Below are positions 44,237 to 54,930 of a DNA stretch of 64,000 nt, piece by piece (position 1 is the first letter of the stretch; the number at the start of each line of letters is the position of its first letter). The position numbers were made by a program, and so were the translations under genes. This DNA comes from Spirochaetales bacterium (lineage in GTDB: Bacteria > Spirochaetota > Spirochaetia > DSM-2461): assembly GCA_003247135.1 (NCBI GenBank), contig QKAW01000038.1, forward strand, positions 1 to 64,000, given 5' to 3'. A model generated the notes under the pieces. It ran no database searches, had not been told where the DNA came from, and saw only the letters and a program-made list of their open reading frames with translations.

Positions 44237-47200
44237 TTATTCTATACAAAAAACAATATTCAATTATAAAAAGTTAGAAGAACGTCCCACTATATATGTA
44301 TTATTGGGTTTTGATAAAGACACATTAGATATAGATTTTGGTCTAAAACCAATTTTTAGTGAAAAATATCTTAGCTTACAGAGTTTCCTTGATAAAGATG
44401 TAGATAAAGAATTATATACTCTAATTTTCCCACTAATAAACTCTGGTCATAGCTATTATTGTTTTTTTGAACAATTTATTTTTTTGAATTCTGATTTTGT
44501 TAGTAGTTTTTTTGAAATTAAGTATTTGAACAATATATTTTATAGGAATTATATTCCATTTAATTTATGTATTCCTGATGAGTTAGATCTAAGCATATAT
44601 GATGATGAAAATGAAGGAAATAACTTCTCTCATATAGAACAAAAGTTATTCAATAGCTTTTCTAAAATTATTAACTTGAATAATTCCTTATATTTCATTC
44701 CATCTATTATCCCTGAAAATATAAATGATATAGAACCAGAGATCAATTTCTCATCTAATATGAATAACCGAAAAAATTCAATTGGATTAACAATTTCAGA
44801 TGATGGGGAATCATGGATTAGCTTTATTTCTATGATTGAAGAAAACTTATGGGATAATATAAACCTGTCTATAAGCTCATACTACATTAAGAATGAATTA
44901 ATTGAACATTGCCGAAAAGTATCAAGTTTTTTTAATGTGAATTTAAATTTTAACGAAAATGATGAAATCAAACTAAACAGGAAAAGTAAATTTTTACCCA
45001 TGGCTCTTAAAAAATTAAGTTCTCATTGGGGATATGAAGATTTTAGGGATTTTAACGTTTACTCTGGAATACGAAATAATGATGATATTAAAATTACTAA
45101 AACATCTCAGAGTAATGTTATAGTAGATATATTAGAACAAGTTGAGAATTCCAAAAATAATACAAATTACAGGGATTTATTTGTAACAGCACCAACAGGG
45201 ACTGGAAAATCTTTAATGTTTCAGATTCCATCAATGATACTTTCAGAATATAACTATCTAACTTTAATTATTTCTCCATTAATTGGACTTATGAATGATC
45301 AAATTAATGGATTAGAAGTTAAAGGCGTAACCGAAGCAGCAACAATTAATTCATCATTAACCCCAAATGATAAACAGGAAATCATACAAAAAGTAAAAGA
45401 TGGAGAAATTTCTATATTGTATTTATCCCCTGAAAGTTTGCTTAGTAGATCTGATATTTCTATGTTGATTGGTAAAAGACAAATAGGTCTTTTGGTTATA
45501 GATGAAGCACATATTGTGACAACATGGGGTAAGGCTTTTAGACCAGATTATTGGTATCTAGGTAACTATATTCAGAAGTTAAGAAAAAGTCAAAAATTCC
45601 CAATTGTAACATTTACTGCAACATCAATATATAAGGGCCCAGAGGATATGTATAGTGAAACACGAGATAGTCTTTCCCTGATAGACCCTATAACATACTT
45701 CGGAGTTGTTCCTAGAGAGGATATAGATATTTACTATTCTTCTAAGTCAGAAGATGATTTAAGAAATAAAAAAAGTGGATATCAAAATAATAAAATGAAG
45801 ATTTGTATAGGACGATTAGAAGAATTACGTCAAAAAGATAAAAAAGTTCTTGTATATTTTCCATACGTTTCTCTAGTTAGGGATTTTTTAGACTTTATTA
45901 CTATGCATGATAATAAATTAAATTTAAATGATATAACAAAGTATTATGGTTCTTTAAGGCCAGATGAAAAGCATGAAAATTTTATATCATTTAAAAATGG
46001 TAAAACTAATATTATGTTAGCAACGAAAGCTTTTGGGATGGGAATAGATATTCCAGATATTGATGTTGTATATCATTATGCTCCAACTGGTAATGTATGT
46101 GATTACATTCAGGAGATTGGAAGATGTGCAAGAGATAAAAATATTCAAGGTATGGCAGTATTTGATTATTTAAAAAGAGATTTTTCTTATGTTAATAAAC
46201 TGCATGGTATTTCTTCTATTAAACCATATCAATTAATAGAGGTTGTTAGAAAAATATATGATTTAGGTAAACAAAAGGATTTTTCAAGAAATCTACTTAT
46301 ATGTTCAGAAGATTTTATTCATATTTTTAATAAGTCTAATTCAGAAACATCTAAAGATGATTTAGATGAAATTGATAGGAAATTGAAAACGACACTATTA
46401 ATTATTGAAAAAGATTTCATACAAAAACTAGGTTATTCTCCTATAGTCGCAAGACCAAGAAATCTATTTACACGATCTTGGTTTAGAATAACTCGGGACA
46501 ATATAGATGAAAAAACGGAAATTTTAAAACAATTAAAAGGTTACTATAGCTTTGATAATAGTAACTTGATTATAAATATAAAAAAATTATGGGAAGATAA
46601 ATATAAAGAAAATACATTTGCATCCTTTAAATATAATTTTTATTCTGATCAAACTTTTATATCTCTACCTAAAAATGATTCTTTAACACCAATATTTAAA
46701 ATAGAGATAAGTGACTGGAAAGGTCGTAATGCAGAATCAGAATCAAGTGCGAAATATTTGATTGATAGTATCATGATGTTTATTGAAAACTATAAATTAA
46801 GTGGCAAATGGTTCAATGTTAATAAATTGACTGTCTTTTTAAAGGATAAATATAAAATATATTCTGGTAACGATTATAGAACATTAGCGGAAACCATTTT
46901 ATCTTTTATTAGTACTATTAATTATAACAATGAGTTAAATAATGGAAGGTTTATTCTTTATAGAGAGGATTCTGGATATAGAATCAGTAATAGTGGATAT
47001 CTTAACTTAAAAAAAGAGTTTATGGATGTGTTATATACTATTTTAGAAAATAGGGGATCATATATTTTCCTTGATCAGGATAAGAATAACAATAAGAAAA
47101 ACGCAAAAATATTTGCTGTTTTAGGCTTATTGGATACCGCAAGGATCTGCTCTTACCAGGTTTCTGGTGGATTAAATCCTGAGATTTTTGTACAAGTTGT

Positions 47201-47432
47201 TTCATATTTTCAAATTAGAAGAATGATATATAATAGTCATGAATATTCTAATATAATTTTAAATAATGTAAGTAAAAGACATAAAGTCTCAGTTAAGTTT
47301 TTAGATTATCTTTTTTCTAAATATACTACTGAATCTAATGACTTTTGGAAGCATATAGAGAATTATTTTTTAGGAGAACTTCCAGAAGATCTTCAATTAG
47401 AAACAGATAAGGAATTAGTTAAAAACATATGA
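44229..47432 (+). CDS. RecQ-like DEAH helicase with large novel N-terminus
   Basis: A 1067-residue superfamily 2 helicase. Walker A is APTGTGKS (Lys327), motif II is DEAH at 425-428 (VIDEAHIVTTWGKAFRPDY), motif III FTAT, and motif VI QEIGRCARD at 628-636. The W-G-x-x-F-R-P-D-Y after DEAH is the RecQ signature. The first 300 residues and the last 350 have no motif I recognise; no RQC zinc site or HRDC is evident. A RecQ-like helicase also occurs in Dpd DNA-modification clusters. It overlaps both neighbours. Confidence 0.9.
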   Translation: MINYSIQKTIFNYKKLEERPTIYVLLGFDKDTLDIDFGLKPIFSEKYLSLQSFLDKDVDKELYTLIFPLINSGHSYYCFFEQFIFLNSDFVSSFFEIKYLNNIFYRNYIPFNLCIPDELDLSIYDDENEGNNFSHIEQKLFNSFSKIINLNNSLYFIPSIIPENINDIEPEINFSSNMNNRKNSIGLTISDDGESWISFISMIEENLWDNINLSISSYYIKNELIEHCRKVSSFFNVNLNFNENDEIKLNRKSKFLPMALKKLSSHWGYEDFRDFNVYSGIRNNDDIKITKTSQSNVIVDILEQVENSKNNTNYRDLFVTAPTGTGKSLMFQIPSMILSEYNYLTLIISPLIGLMNDQINGLEVKGVTEAATINSSLTPNDKQEIIQKVKDGEISILYLSPESLLSRSDISMLIGKRQIGLLVIDEAHIVTTWGKAFRPDYWYLGNYIQKLRKSQKFPIVTFTATSIYKGPEDMYSETRDSLSLIDPITYFGVVPREDIDIYYSSKSEDDLRNKKSGYQNNKMKICIGRLEELRQKDKKVLVYFPYVSLVRDFLDFITMHDNKLNLNDITKYYGSLRPDEKHENFISFKNGKTNIMLATKAFGMGIDIPDIDVVYHYAPTGNVCDYIQEIGRCARDKNIQGMAVFDYLKRDFSYVNKLHGISSIKPYQLIEVVRKIYDLGKQKDFSRNLLICSEDFIHIFNKSNSETSKDDLDEIDRKLKTTLLIIEKDFIQKLGYSPIVARPRNLFTRSWFRITRDNIDEKTEILKQLKGYYSFDNSNLIINIKKLWEDKYKENTFASFKYNFYSDQTFISLPKNDSLTPIFKIEISDWKGRNAESESSAKYLIDSIMMFIENYKLSGKWFNVNKLTVFLKDKYKIYSGNDYRTLAETILSFISTINYNNELNNGRFILYREDSGYRISNSGYLNLKKEFMDVLYTILENRGSYIFLDQDKNNNKKNAKIFAVLGLLDTARICSYQVSGGLNPEIFVQVVSYFQIRRMIYNSHEYSNIILNNVSKRHKVSVKFLDYLFSKYTTESNDFWKHIENYFLGELPEDLQLETDKELVKNI

Positions 47433-50242
47433 CCAAGTCAATATATGCGCCAGGTAATAGATTAGTAATAAGAGATACTGAGTGGCTTGTAAAAAGTGCG
47501 AGAAACATCGAAAATAATAACTGGATTTTAGATGTGGTAGGGCTTTCGGAAGTTGTTAGAGACAAAGAGAGTCAGTTTGTAACAAAGTTTGAAAAAGACA
47601 TTGTTCATTTAGATCCAGTAGACACTGAGTTTATTCTTGATGAATCATCTGGTTACAGAGATTCTATACTATTCATGGAAAGTTTACTAAGAAAGAGAAC
47701 TCCAAAAGATAGTAAAATATACGTTGGAGATAAGGCTGCAATAGACGCTGTACCTTATCAAATGGAACCAGCAGCTAAAGCATTGACTCAACATAGGCAA
47801 AGAATATTAATTGCAGATGCCGTTGGTCTTGGTAAAACTATTGAGTGTGGAGTTCTTTTAAGCGAACTTATTAAACGTGGAAGAGGAAAACGAATCCTTG
47901 TATTAGCAGTAAAAAGTATGCTTACTCAGTTTCAAAAAGAAATGTGGACTAGGTTTACCATTCCTTTAATCAGGCTCGACTCTACAGGAATTCAGCGAGT
48001 TAAGCAGTATATTCCTGCAGGACATAACCCGTTTCTATATTTTGATAAATCAATTATTTCTATTGATACCTTAAAGAGAGAATCAGAGTACCGACATTAT
48101 CTTGAAAATGCATGGTGGGATATCATAGTTATTGATGAGGCCCACAATGTTGCAGAACGTGGGACTAACTCCATGAGATCTAAGCTTGCAAAATTGATTT
48201 CAAGCAGATCAGATACTTTAATAATGTTATCAGCAACCCCACATGATGGTAAAAAAGAATCATTTGCCAGCCTTATGAATATGCTTGATCCTACAGCTAT
48301 TGTAGATCCATCAAATTATGGTCCTGAAGATATTAGAGGTCTATTTATTAGAAGATTTAAGAAAGACGTAAAACATCAAGTGACTGCACAATTCAGGGAA
48401 AGAAAGATTGATCAAATAGTTGTTGGATCATCAGCTAAAGAGGAAATGGCTTTTCATGCTTTAACTTCATTATCGTTTAAGGGAATAGATTCAAGAAAGC
48501 GAAAAGGATCAATGTTATTAAAAACAGGACTTGAAAAATCACTTTTTTCATCTCCGGCTGCATGTATTAAAACATGTCAAAACAGGATTAATAAACTTAA
48601 AAATGATTATGTAGAATACATGGATGATATTGAACAATTGGAAAGTTTTGTATCAACTCTAAAAAATATAAGTAAAGAAGATTTTAGTAAATACAATAAA
48701 CTGGTAGATTTCTTAAAGAAGAATACCTGGGATTGGGATACAAAAGATCCAGGAGATAGGCTTGTTATATTTACTGAGAGAATTGAAACTCTTAAATATC
48801 TTGAAGAGAACTTAAAGAAAGATCTTAAGCTGAAGGATCAGGAAGTTGGAATTCTTTATGGTAGTATGTCTGATACAGAGATTCAGGAAACTGTAGAAAA
48901 GTTTGGAAATAGAACAGAACCGATAAGACTTTTAATTGCTTCAGATGTAGCAAGTGAAGGTATAAACTTACACTACCAATCCCATAGAATGATTCACTTC
49001 GATATTCCTTGGTCTCTAATGGTTTTTCAACAAAGGAATGGTCGTATAGACCGATATGGTCAGGAAAAAGATCCATTAATATATTACTTAATGACAGATA
49101 GTGAAAATGAGAAGATAAAAGGGGACCAAAGAATACTCCAGTTATTAATCGAAAAGGATCAGCAGGTTCATGAGAGTATAGGAGATCCAGCAGAGTTTAC
49201 AGGTCAATACACTATTGAGGATGAAGAGCTACAGGTTGCAGATGCAATAGAATCAGTCAACGGTGTAGAACAACTTAATTCAAAGTTTAGTAGGCAAGAG
49301 TTTGATCCTATGGCTGAAATGTTGGTTATTTTAAGTGGGGATGAAGACGTAGAAGAGGATCATCAGGGAGAACAACTCTCTTTTTATAAAAGAGATTATG
49401 ATTTTGTTAGAGACTCCATAAGGTATATGCAAGGGAAACATAGTTGGTATGCAGAGTTTCTTGATGATGGTAATACTATTGAGATTGAAAATAGGGATGA
49501 TTTTAAAGTTTTAAAGAAGTCTTTACCATCTGAGATTATTCCAAAGAAGGAAGAGAATTTTATATTAACTGATGATATTGACGCTGTAAAAAAAGAGATG
49601 GAGAGATGCAGAAAAGAAGAGTCTATATGGCCACGAAAGATGTTATTATGGGATCAAAATCCACTAGTTTCATGGCTTAATGATCGTTTACTTACTATCT
49701 TTGGTCGTAACCAGGCTCCGTTTATCTATATCCCAAATAAATCCGGGAGAAATGAAGTAATTGTTCTGATTTCCGGGATGATTCCTAATCAGAAAGGTCA
49801 ACCTGTAATAGAAGATTGGTTTGGTGTTGTTTTTGAAGGTGATCAATTTAGAGAAATTATTACATTAAAAGAGTTTATGAATAAAACAGAACTTGGAGAT
49901 AAGCAGATACCTAATTCAAGTAAGGATATTGATAATAAACTTGCTAAAAAAATTCTTCCTGTAGCCCTTGAAAAATCCAAAGAACATATTTTACGTCAGA
50001 AAGGTGATTTTCATACAAGAATTAATCCTCAAATAATTGAACAAAGAGAGAGATTAAAACAATTGGAAGAAAGACAGAAAAAGTTTATTTATGAAAATGT
50101 AAATAAAAATAGAATAGATAAAGAACTCAGACTGGTAACCCAGACATTTGAAGATTATAGAAAATGGGTTAATGAAACTCTCAGAAGTGGTGATGATCCA
50201 TACTTACGAGTTGTAGCTATGGTTACGGAGAATGAAAAATGA
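47429..50242 (+). CDS. SNF2/RapA-type helicase (DrmD-like)
   Basis: A 937-residue SNF2-family DNA translocase. Motif Q-like YQMEPAAKAL, Walker A DAVGLGKT (Lys136), DEAH at 236-239, MLSATPHDG (motif III), then SDVASEGINLHYQ and FQQRNGRIDRYGQ (motifs V and VI). It resembles DrmD of class 1 DISARM and HepA/RapA proteins. A long C-terminal region is partly coiled coil (ERLKQLEERQKKFIYE). It shares four bases with the methylase gene downstream. Confidence 0.9.
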   Translation: MTKSIYAPGNRLVIRDTEWLVKSARNIENNNWILDVVGLSEVVRDKESQFVTKFEKDIVHLDPVDTEFILDESSGYRDSILFMESLLRKRTPKDSKIYVGDKAAIDAVPYQMEPAAKALTQHRQRILIADAVGLGKTIECGVLLSELIKRGRGKRILVLAVKSMLTQFQKEMWTRFTIPLIRLDSTGIQRVKQYIPAGHNPFLYFDKSIISIDTLKRESEYRHYLENAWWDIIVIDEAHNVAERGTNSMRSKLAKLISSRSDTLIMLSATPHDGKKESFASLMNMLDPTAIVDPSNYGPEDIRGLFIRRFKKDVKHQVTAQFRERKIDQIVVGSSAKEEMAFHALTSLSFKGIDSRKRKGSMLLKTGLEKSLFSSPAACIKTCQNRINKLKNDYVEYMDDIEQLESFVSTLKNISKEDFSKYNKLVDFLKKNTWDWDTKDPGDRLVIFTERIETLKYLEENLKKDLKLKDQEVGILYGSMSDTEIQETVEKFGNRTEPIRLLIASDVASEGINLHYQSHRMIHFDIPWSLMVFQQRNGRIDRYGQEKDPLIYYLMTDSENEKIKGDQRILQLLIEKDQQVHESIGDPAEFTGQYTIEDEELQVADAIESVNGVEQLNSKFSRQEFDPMAEMLVILSGDEDVEEDHQGEQLSFYKRDYDFVRDSIRYMQGKHSWYAEFLDDGNTIEIENRDDFKVLKKSLPSEIIPKKEENFILTDDIDAVKKEMERCRKEESIWPRKMLLWDQNPLVSWLNDRLLTIFGRNQAPFIYIPNKSGRNEVIVLISGMIPNQKGQPVIEDWFGVVFEGDQFREIITLKEFMNKTELGDKQIPNSSKDIDNKLAKKILPVALEKSKEHILRQKGDFHTRINPQIIEQRERLKQLEERQKKFIYENVNKNRIDKELRLVTQTFEDYRKWVNETLRSGDDPYLRVVAMVTENEK

Positions 50243-53200
50243 TACTTGGAGCTGGACTAAAAAATCATAACGACTTTTTTACAGATTTATATATATCTGA
50301 AACAATAATGAATGATATGAAGCCTGTTCTAGAAAAATGGGCAGAGATTAAAAATGAAAACAACACTAAATCACCATGGGAAAGAGTTAAAGAGTTAAGA
50401 AAGCAGTTCTATGACTTTAAAAGTTCTATTGGTTCATCCATAACTCCCGAAACAATTAAAAATCAGAAAGATTTTATCGCTGATTTAATAAGAGCATTAG
50501 ATTATGAACGAATCCCTTCTAATATAGAGCTTAGTAGTGGCCATTCCATCCCTTATATATCACTGGTTACGAAATCCAATAAAGCACCCCAATTAATTAT
50601 CATGGAAGCTCTCTTTGATGGAAATAAAAATGATAGTGAGGAGGGTATTCTTTCCTACTATATTAATAATTCTCAGTACGATGGTGATATAGATGATAGT
50701 CAAAAAGCAATAACATCCTATGAAGAAATAATTACTAAAGATTTATTTAGTGATGAAGAACCTCCTAGATGGGTACTTCTTGTTGGAGTAGAGTCAATTA
50801 TACTTATTGATAGAAGTAAATGGGCTGAAAAGAGAATGTTGGAGTTTGATTTAAATGAAATTTTTGATACAAACTCAACTGATCTATACAAGATTTTAGG
50901 TGTAGTGTTAGCTAAAGACAGTCTCTGCCCTATTGATGGAGATATACTTTTAGATACATTAGATGAAAACTCCCATAATCATGCTTATGAAGTATCAGAA
51001 GATCTGAAATATGCTGTTAGAGAGTGTGTAGAGTTATTAGGAAATGAGGTATTAACCCAGTATAGAAATAACAGTTTAACTCCATTTCCTGAAGCTGATG
51101 AACTATCTATTGAGTGTCTCAGGTGGATGTACAGACTTCTATTCCTTTTCTATATTGAAGCACGACCAGAACTTGAATATATACCAATGGATAACCCCTT
51201 ATATGTAAAAGGTTACAGTCTTGAATCTTTAAGAGAAATTGCAGATGGATCAGAATTAGAGCAGGATAAAGATGGTTATTACATTCATGAGTCTTTAAGA
51301 ATCCTATTTAATTTTATACAAGTTGGTATTGAAAAAGAGACCAGAATAAGTTCGTCTGAGTCTGGGTTTCATGAAATTAATGATCTATTTGTTATTAATT
51401 CTTTACAGAGTCACCTTTTTGATCCTGAAAATACTAAGCATATTGAAAATGTAAGTCTTAGAAATGAAACCTTATATAAAGTTATCAGAAACCTCTCTTT
51501 AACTAGACCTGGAAAAGGTAGAAGAGGTAGAGTTAGTTATTCTCACTTAGGCATAAATCAACTCGGTTCTGTATATGAGGGATTACTCTCTTATAGAGGA
51601 TTCTATGCAGAAGAGGACTTGTATCAGGTAAAGAAGAAGGGTGAAAAAGAAGATCCATTAAGTCAGGCATTTTTTGTAACGCAAAATGAAATTGGGAATT
51701 ACAACAAAGAAGAGCAGGTTTTTAATGATGATGGAACTTTTAAAATTTTCCCCCAAGGTTCATATATTTATCGTTTAGCTGGTAGAGATAGAGAGAAGTC
51801 TGCAAGTTATTATACTCCTCACTCTTTAGCTGAGTGTCTTGTAAAATATACCCTTAAGGAAAGGCTTCAAGATATTGAGACTGATGAAATTTTAAATCTA
51901 ACAATTTGCGAGCCTGCTATGGGTAGTGCTGCCTTCTTAAATGAAGCTATCGATCAACTCTCTGAAGAGTATCTAAAGAGGAAACAAAAGGATCTTAACA
52001 AGATAATTTCTCAGGATGAGTATATTTATGAGAAACAGAAGGTTAAAATGCATATAGCAGACCATAATGTTTACGGTGTAGATTTAAACCCTATAGCCGT
52101 TGAACTTGCAGAGGTTTCTTTATGGTTAAATACTATTCATAAAGGAGCACATGTTCCCTGGTTTAGTCTGCAACTTAAGTGTGGAAACTCATTAATTGGA
52201 GCAAGAAGACAATACTTTACTAGGTCTCAACTTTTAAAAAGTAGTAATGAAACATATTTAGACTCTGTACCACAAAAACATGACTGGAATAAACCTTTAA
52301 CAGCCAAAAGAATTTATCACTTTCTTCTTCCTGATAAAAATATGGCCAACTATAAGGATAAGGTTGTAAAGGATTTAGAGAAAGATAAAATTGCTATTAT
52401 TGATAACTGGAGAAAGAGTTTTGCAACTCCTTTAGAAGATATTGAAGCTGATAGATTAATTAAAGTAACACAAGCTGTAGATACTCTCTGGAAGTCCTGG
52501 ACAGACTCATTAAGAAAATTAAGAACTGAACTTACTGATAATATCCCTCTCTTTGGTCATAAAGTAGAAGAATCTCATATCGGTTTAAACATTAAAGATA
52601 ATGCCTATAGAAAAGAAGTTTCCTCAAAAGGTAAATCCGATTCTAGTGATTATCAGAGACTAAAACTTGCTATGGATTATTGGTGTGCATTGTGGTTCTG
52701 GCCAATTGATGATGCAGAGAAACTACCAACTAGAGAGGAGTATATATCAGATCTTGAAAAGATTCTTATTGGTAATAAAGAGAATATAAAACATCCAGAT
52801 AGTACCGGACAGTTTAATCTATTTGATATAAATGAAGATGATGAAAAAGAACTGTTTACTGACATTGGAACAGTAAATATTGATGATTTAGAGAAAAACT
52901 TCCCACGTTTGTATATAGCTCACGAACTATCTAATATTCATCATTTCCATCACTGGGAACTTGAATATGCTGATATATTCAAAGATAGGGGTGGATTTGA
53001 TTTAATACTTGGAAATCCTCCTTGGTTAAAAGTTACATGGGAAGAATCTGGGGTTCTTTCTGATTTTGATCCATCATTTATTGTAAAAAAGTTTACTGCT
53101 AAACAAACTGCTGATCTACGAGAGAAAAAATTAGAAAATGTAGAAGCAAGAAATGCTTACTATTCTGAATATATCTCAAGTGAAAGTACAAAAAGTTTCT

Positions 53201-54930
53201 TAAATGCAAAGCAAAACTATCCTGAGCTTATTGGTAGTCAAACAAATCTTTTTAAATGCTTTTTACCGTTGGCATGGTGTATTGGTGCTAAAGAAGGGTT
53301 TTCAGGCTTTGTACATCCTGAAGGTGTTTATGATGATCCTAAAGGTGGTACTTTAAGAAAAGAAATCTATCCAAGGTTAGAATATCATTTCCAGTTTGAC
53401 AATGAACTCAGATTGTTTGCAGAAGTACATCATTGTACAAAGTTTAGTTTGAATATTTTTAATAATTCCAAGAAACAGAACATTTCATTTAATAACATAT
53501 CAAATCTTTTTCTTCCTAAAACTATTTATGATAGCTTCAATTATATTGGTTCTGCAAAGGTTGGTGGAATTAAAGAAAACAAAGTTTGGAATACGAAGGG
53601 GCATAAGGATAGAATCTTAAAAATTACTGATGATGAATTGAAGTTATTTGTCAAATTATATGATAAAGAAAACACTTCATATTTAGAAGGTCGTTTACCA
53701 GCTTTACATGCTAAGCAACTATTAGCTGTATTACGTAAAATTGCTGTTTATAAATTAAGGTTCAGTGCTATAAGAAATAAATATAAAGCCACAACAATGT
53801 TTGATGAAACATATAGTCAGCGTGATGGAATTTTAAAAAGAGAAACATTCTTTCCTAGAAAACTAGATGAATTAGTACTTTCTGGTCCTCACTTTTTTGT
53901 TGGAAATCCTTTTGTAAAAACACCTAGAGAAATATGTAAATTAAATTCTGATTATGATGTTGTAGATTTAACTTCTATATATGAAAATTATCTACCTAGA
54001 TCTAATTATAGACCAACAGAAGACTTACAATTATTTTTTGATAAAATACCTAATACCGATTTTGTAAATAGTTCAGGCCAAAAAATAACAAACTTTTATA
54101 GATTAGCTACTAGAAAAATGCTTAGTCAGTCAGGTGAAAGAACTTTAGTAAGCTCAATAATACCAAAAAATGTTTCTCATATTAATGGTGCAATGTCATT
54201 TACTTTTTTTAATAATGAAGATCTATTAGCTTCTGCGAATAGCTTTTCTTTAATCTTTGATTTTTATCTTAAAAGTTCTGGCGTAGGGAATTTTAGTCAA
54301 ATCCAATTTGAGATGTTACCTCTCATATATAATAATAAGTTAATTTTAAGAATCTTATTACTTAACTGTATCACGAATGATTTCTCTGAGTTGTGGTGTA
54401 AAAATTACAATAATATGTTTTCAAATGATTCATGGGCTACAAAAAATATTAAGCTTTCTAATTCACATTTTGAATACTTAACTCCAGATTGGTCAACTAA
54501 AATTCCATTAAGAACTGACTATTCAAGAAGGCAAGCATTAGTTGAAATCGATGTTTTAGTTGCTAGAGCTATTGGTTTAACTTTAGATGAGTTAAAAACT
54601 ATTTACAGAATACAATTTCCTGTCATGCAGCAGTATGAAGAAGATACATATTATGACCAGAAAGGTCGAATAGTATTTACTTCAAAGAATATGCCTGGTG
54701 TAGGCTTTCCAAGAAAGAAAGATCCAAATAAAAATGAACCGATTGGTTGGGAAGACATTAAAGATATGGAAAGTGGTACCGTTAGTAGAACTATTATTGA
54801 TGATACTCAACCCGGAGGTCCTGTAGAGCGTGAGATTGTTTATTATGCTCCATTTGATAAGTGTGATAGAGAAGAGGATTATGAGATAGCTTGGGCTGAA
54901 TTTGATAGAAGAGAGAGGGAAGAAGCATGA
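50239..54930 (+). CDS. very large adenine-N6 DNA methyltransferase (DrmMI/Eco57I-like)
   Basis: A 1563-residue class I methyltransferase. The SAM-binding part begins with SYYTPHSLAE near residue 525 and CEPAMGSAAFL (557-567), then GVDLNPIAVELAEVSLWL. The catalytic motif IV is GNPPW at 925-929, with about 270 residues inserted between. Residues 930-1480 probably recognise DNA. The first 500 residues are unassigned; I see no clear PD-(D/E)xK nuclease there. This fits the DrmMI type of DISARM or an Eco57I-like methylase without cutter. No restriction nuclease is next to it. Confidence 0.88.
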   Translation: MILGAGLKNHNDFFTDLYISETIMNDMKPVLEKWAEIKNENNTKSPWERVKELRKQFYDFKSSIGSSITPETIKNQKDFIADLIRALDYERIPSNIELSSGHSIPYISLVTKSNKAPQLIIMEALFDGNKNDSEEGILSYYINNSQYDGDIDDSQKAITSYEEIITKDLFSDEEPPRWVLLVGVESIILIDRSKWAEKRMLEFDLNEIFDTNSTDLYKILGVVLAKDSLCPIDGDILLDTLDENSHNHAYEVSEDLKYAVRECVELLGNEVLTQYRNNSLTPFPEADELSIECLRWMYRLLFLFYIEARPELEYIPMDNPLYVKGYSLESLREIADGSELEQDKDGYYIHESLRILFNFIQVGIEKETRISSSESGFHEINDLFVINSLQSHLFDPENTKHIENVSLRNETLYKVIRNLSLTRPGKGRRGRVSYSHLGINQLGSVYEGLLSYRGFYAEEDLYQVKKKGEKEDPLSQAFFVTQNEIGNYNKEEQVFNDDGTFKIFPQGSYIYRLAGRDREKSASYYTPHSLAECLVKYTLKERLQDIETDEILNLTICEPAMGSAAFLNEAIDQLSEEYLKRKQKDLNKIISQDEYIYEKQKVKMHIADHNVYGVDLNPIAVELAEVSLWLNTIHKGAHVPWFSLQLKCGNSLIGARRQYFTRSQLLKSSNETYLDSVPQKHDWNKPLTAKRIYHFLLPDKNMANYKDKVVKDLEKDKIAIIDNWRKSFATPLEDIEADRLIKVTQAVDTLWKSWTDSLRKLRTELTDNIPLFGHKVEESHIGLNIKDNAYRKEVSSKGKSDSSDYQRLKLAMDYWCALWFWPIDDAEKLPTREEYISDLEKILIGNKENIKHPDSTGQFNLFDINEDDEKELFTDIGTVNIDDLEKNFPRLYIAHELSNIHHFHHWELEYADIFKDRGGFDLILGNPPWLKVTWEESGVLSDFDPSFIVKKFTAKQTADLREKKLENVEARNAYYSEYISSESTKSFLNAKQNYPELIGSQTNLFKCFLPLAWCIGAKEGFSGFVHPEGVYDDPKGGTLRKEIYPRLEYHFQFDNELRLFAEVHHCTKFSLNIFNNSKKQNISFNNISNLFLPKTIYDSFNYIGSAKVGGIKENKVWNTKGHKDRILKITDDELKLFVKLYDKENTSYLEGRLPALHAKQLLAVLRKIAVYKLRFSAIRNKYKATTMFDETYSQRDGILKRETFFPRKLDELVLSGPHFFVGNPFVKTPREICKLNSDYDVVDLTSIYENYLPRSNYRPTEDLQLFFDKIPNTDFVNSSGQKITNFYRLATRKMLSQSGERTLVSSIIPKNVSHINGAMSFTFFNNEDLLASANSFSLIFDFYLKSSGVGNFSQIQFEMLPLIYNNKLILRILLLNCITNDFSELWCKNYNNMFSNDSWATKNIKLSNSHFEYLTPDWSTKIPLRTDYSRRQALVEIDVLVARAIGLTLDELKTIYRIQFPVMQQYEEDTYYDQKGRIVFTSKNMPGVGFPRKKDPNKNEPIGWEDIKDMESGTVSRTIIDDTQPGGPVEREIVYYAPFDKCDREEDYEIAWAEFDRREREEA

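Noticed and set aside
50239-51740. A PD-(D/E)xK nuclease in the methylase N-terminus
   Set aside because: The candidate stretch PQLIIMEALFDG lacks the Lys and the preceding Asp in a proper arrangement.
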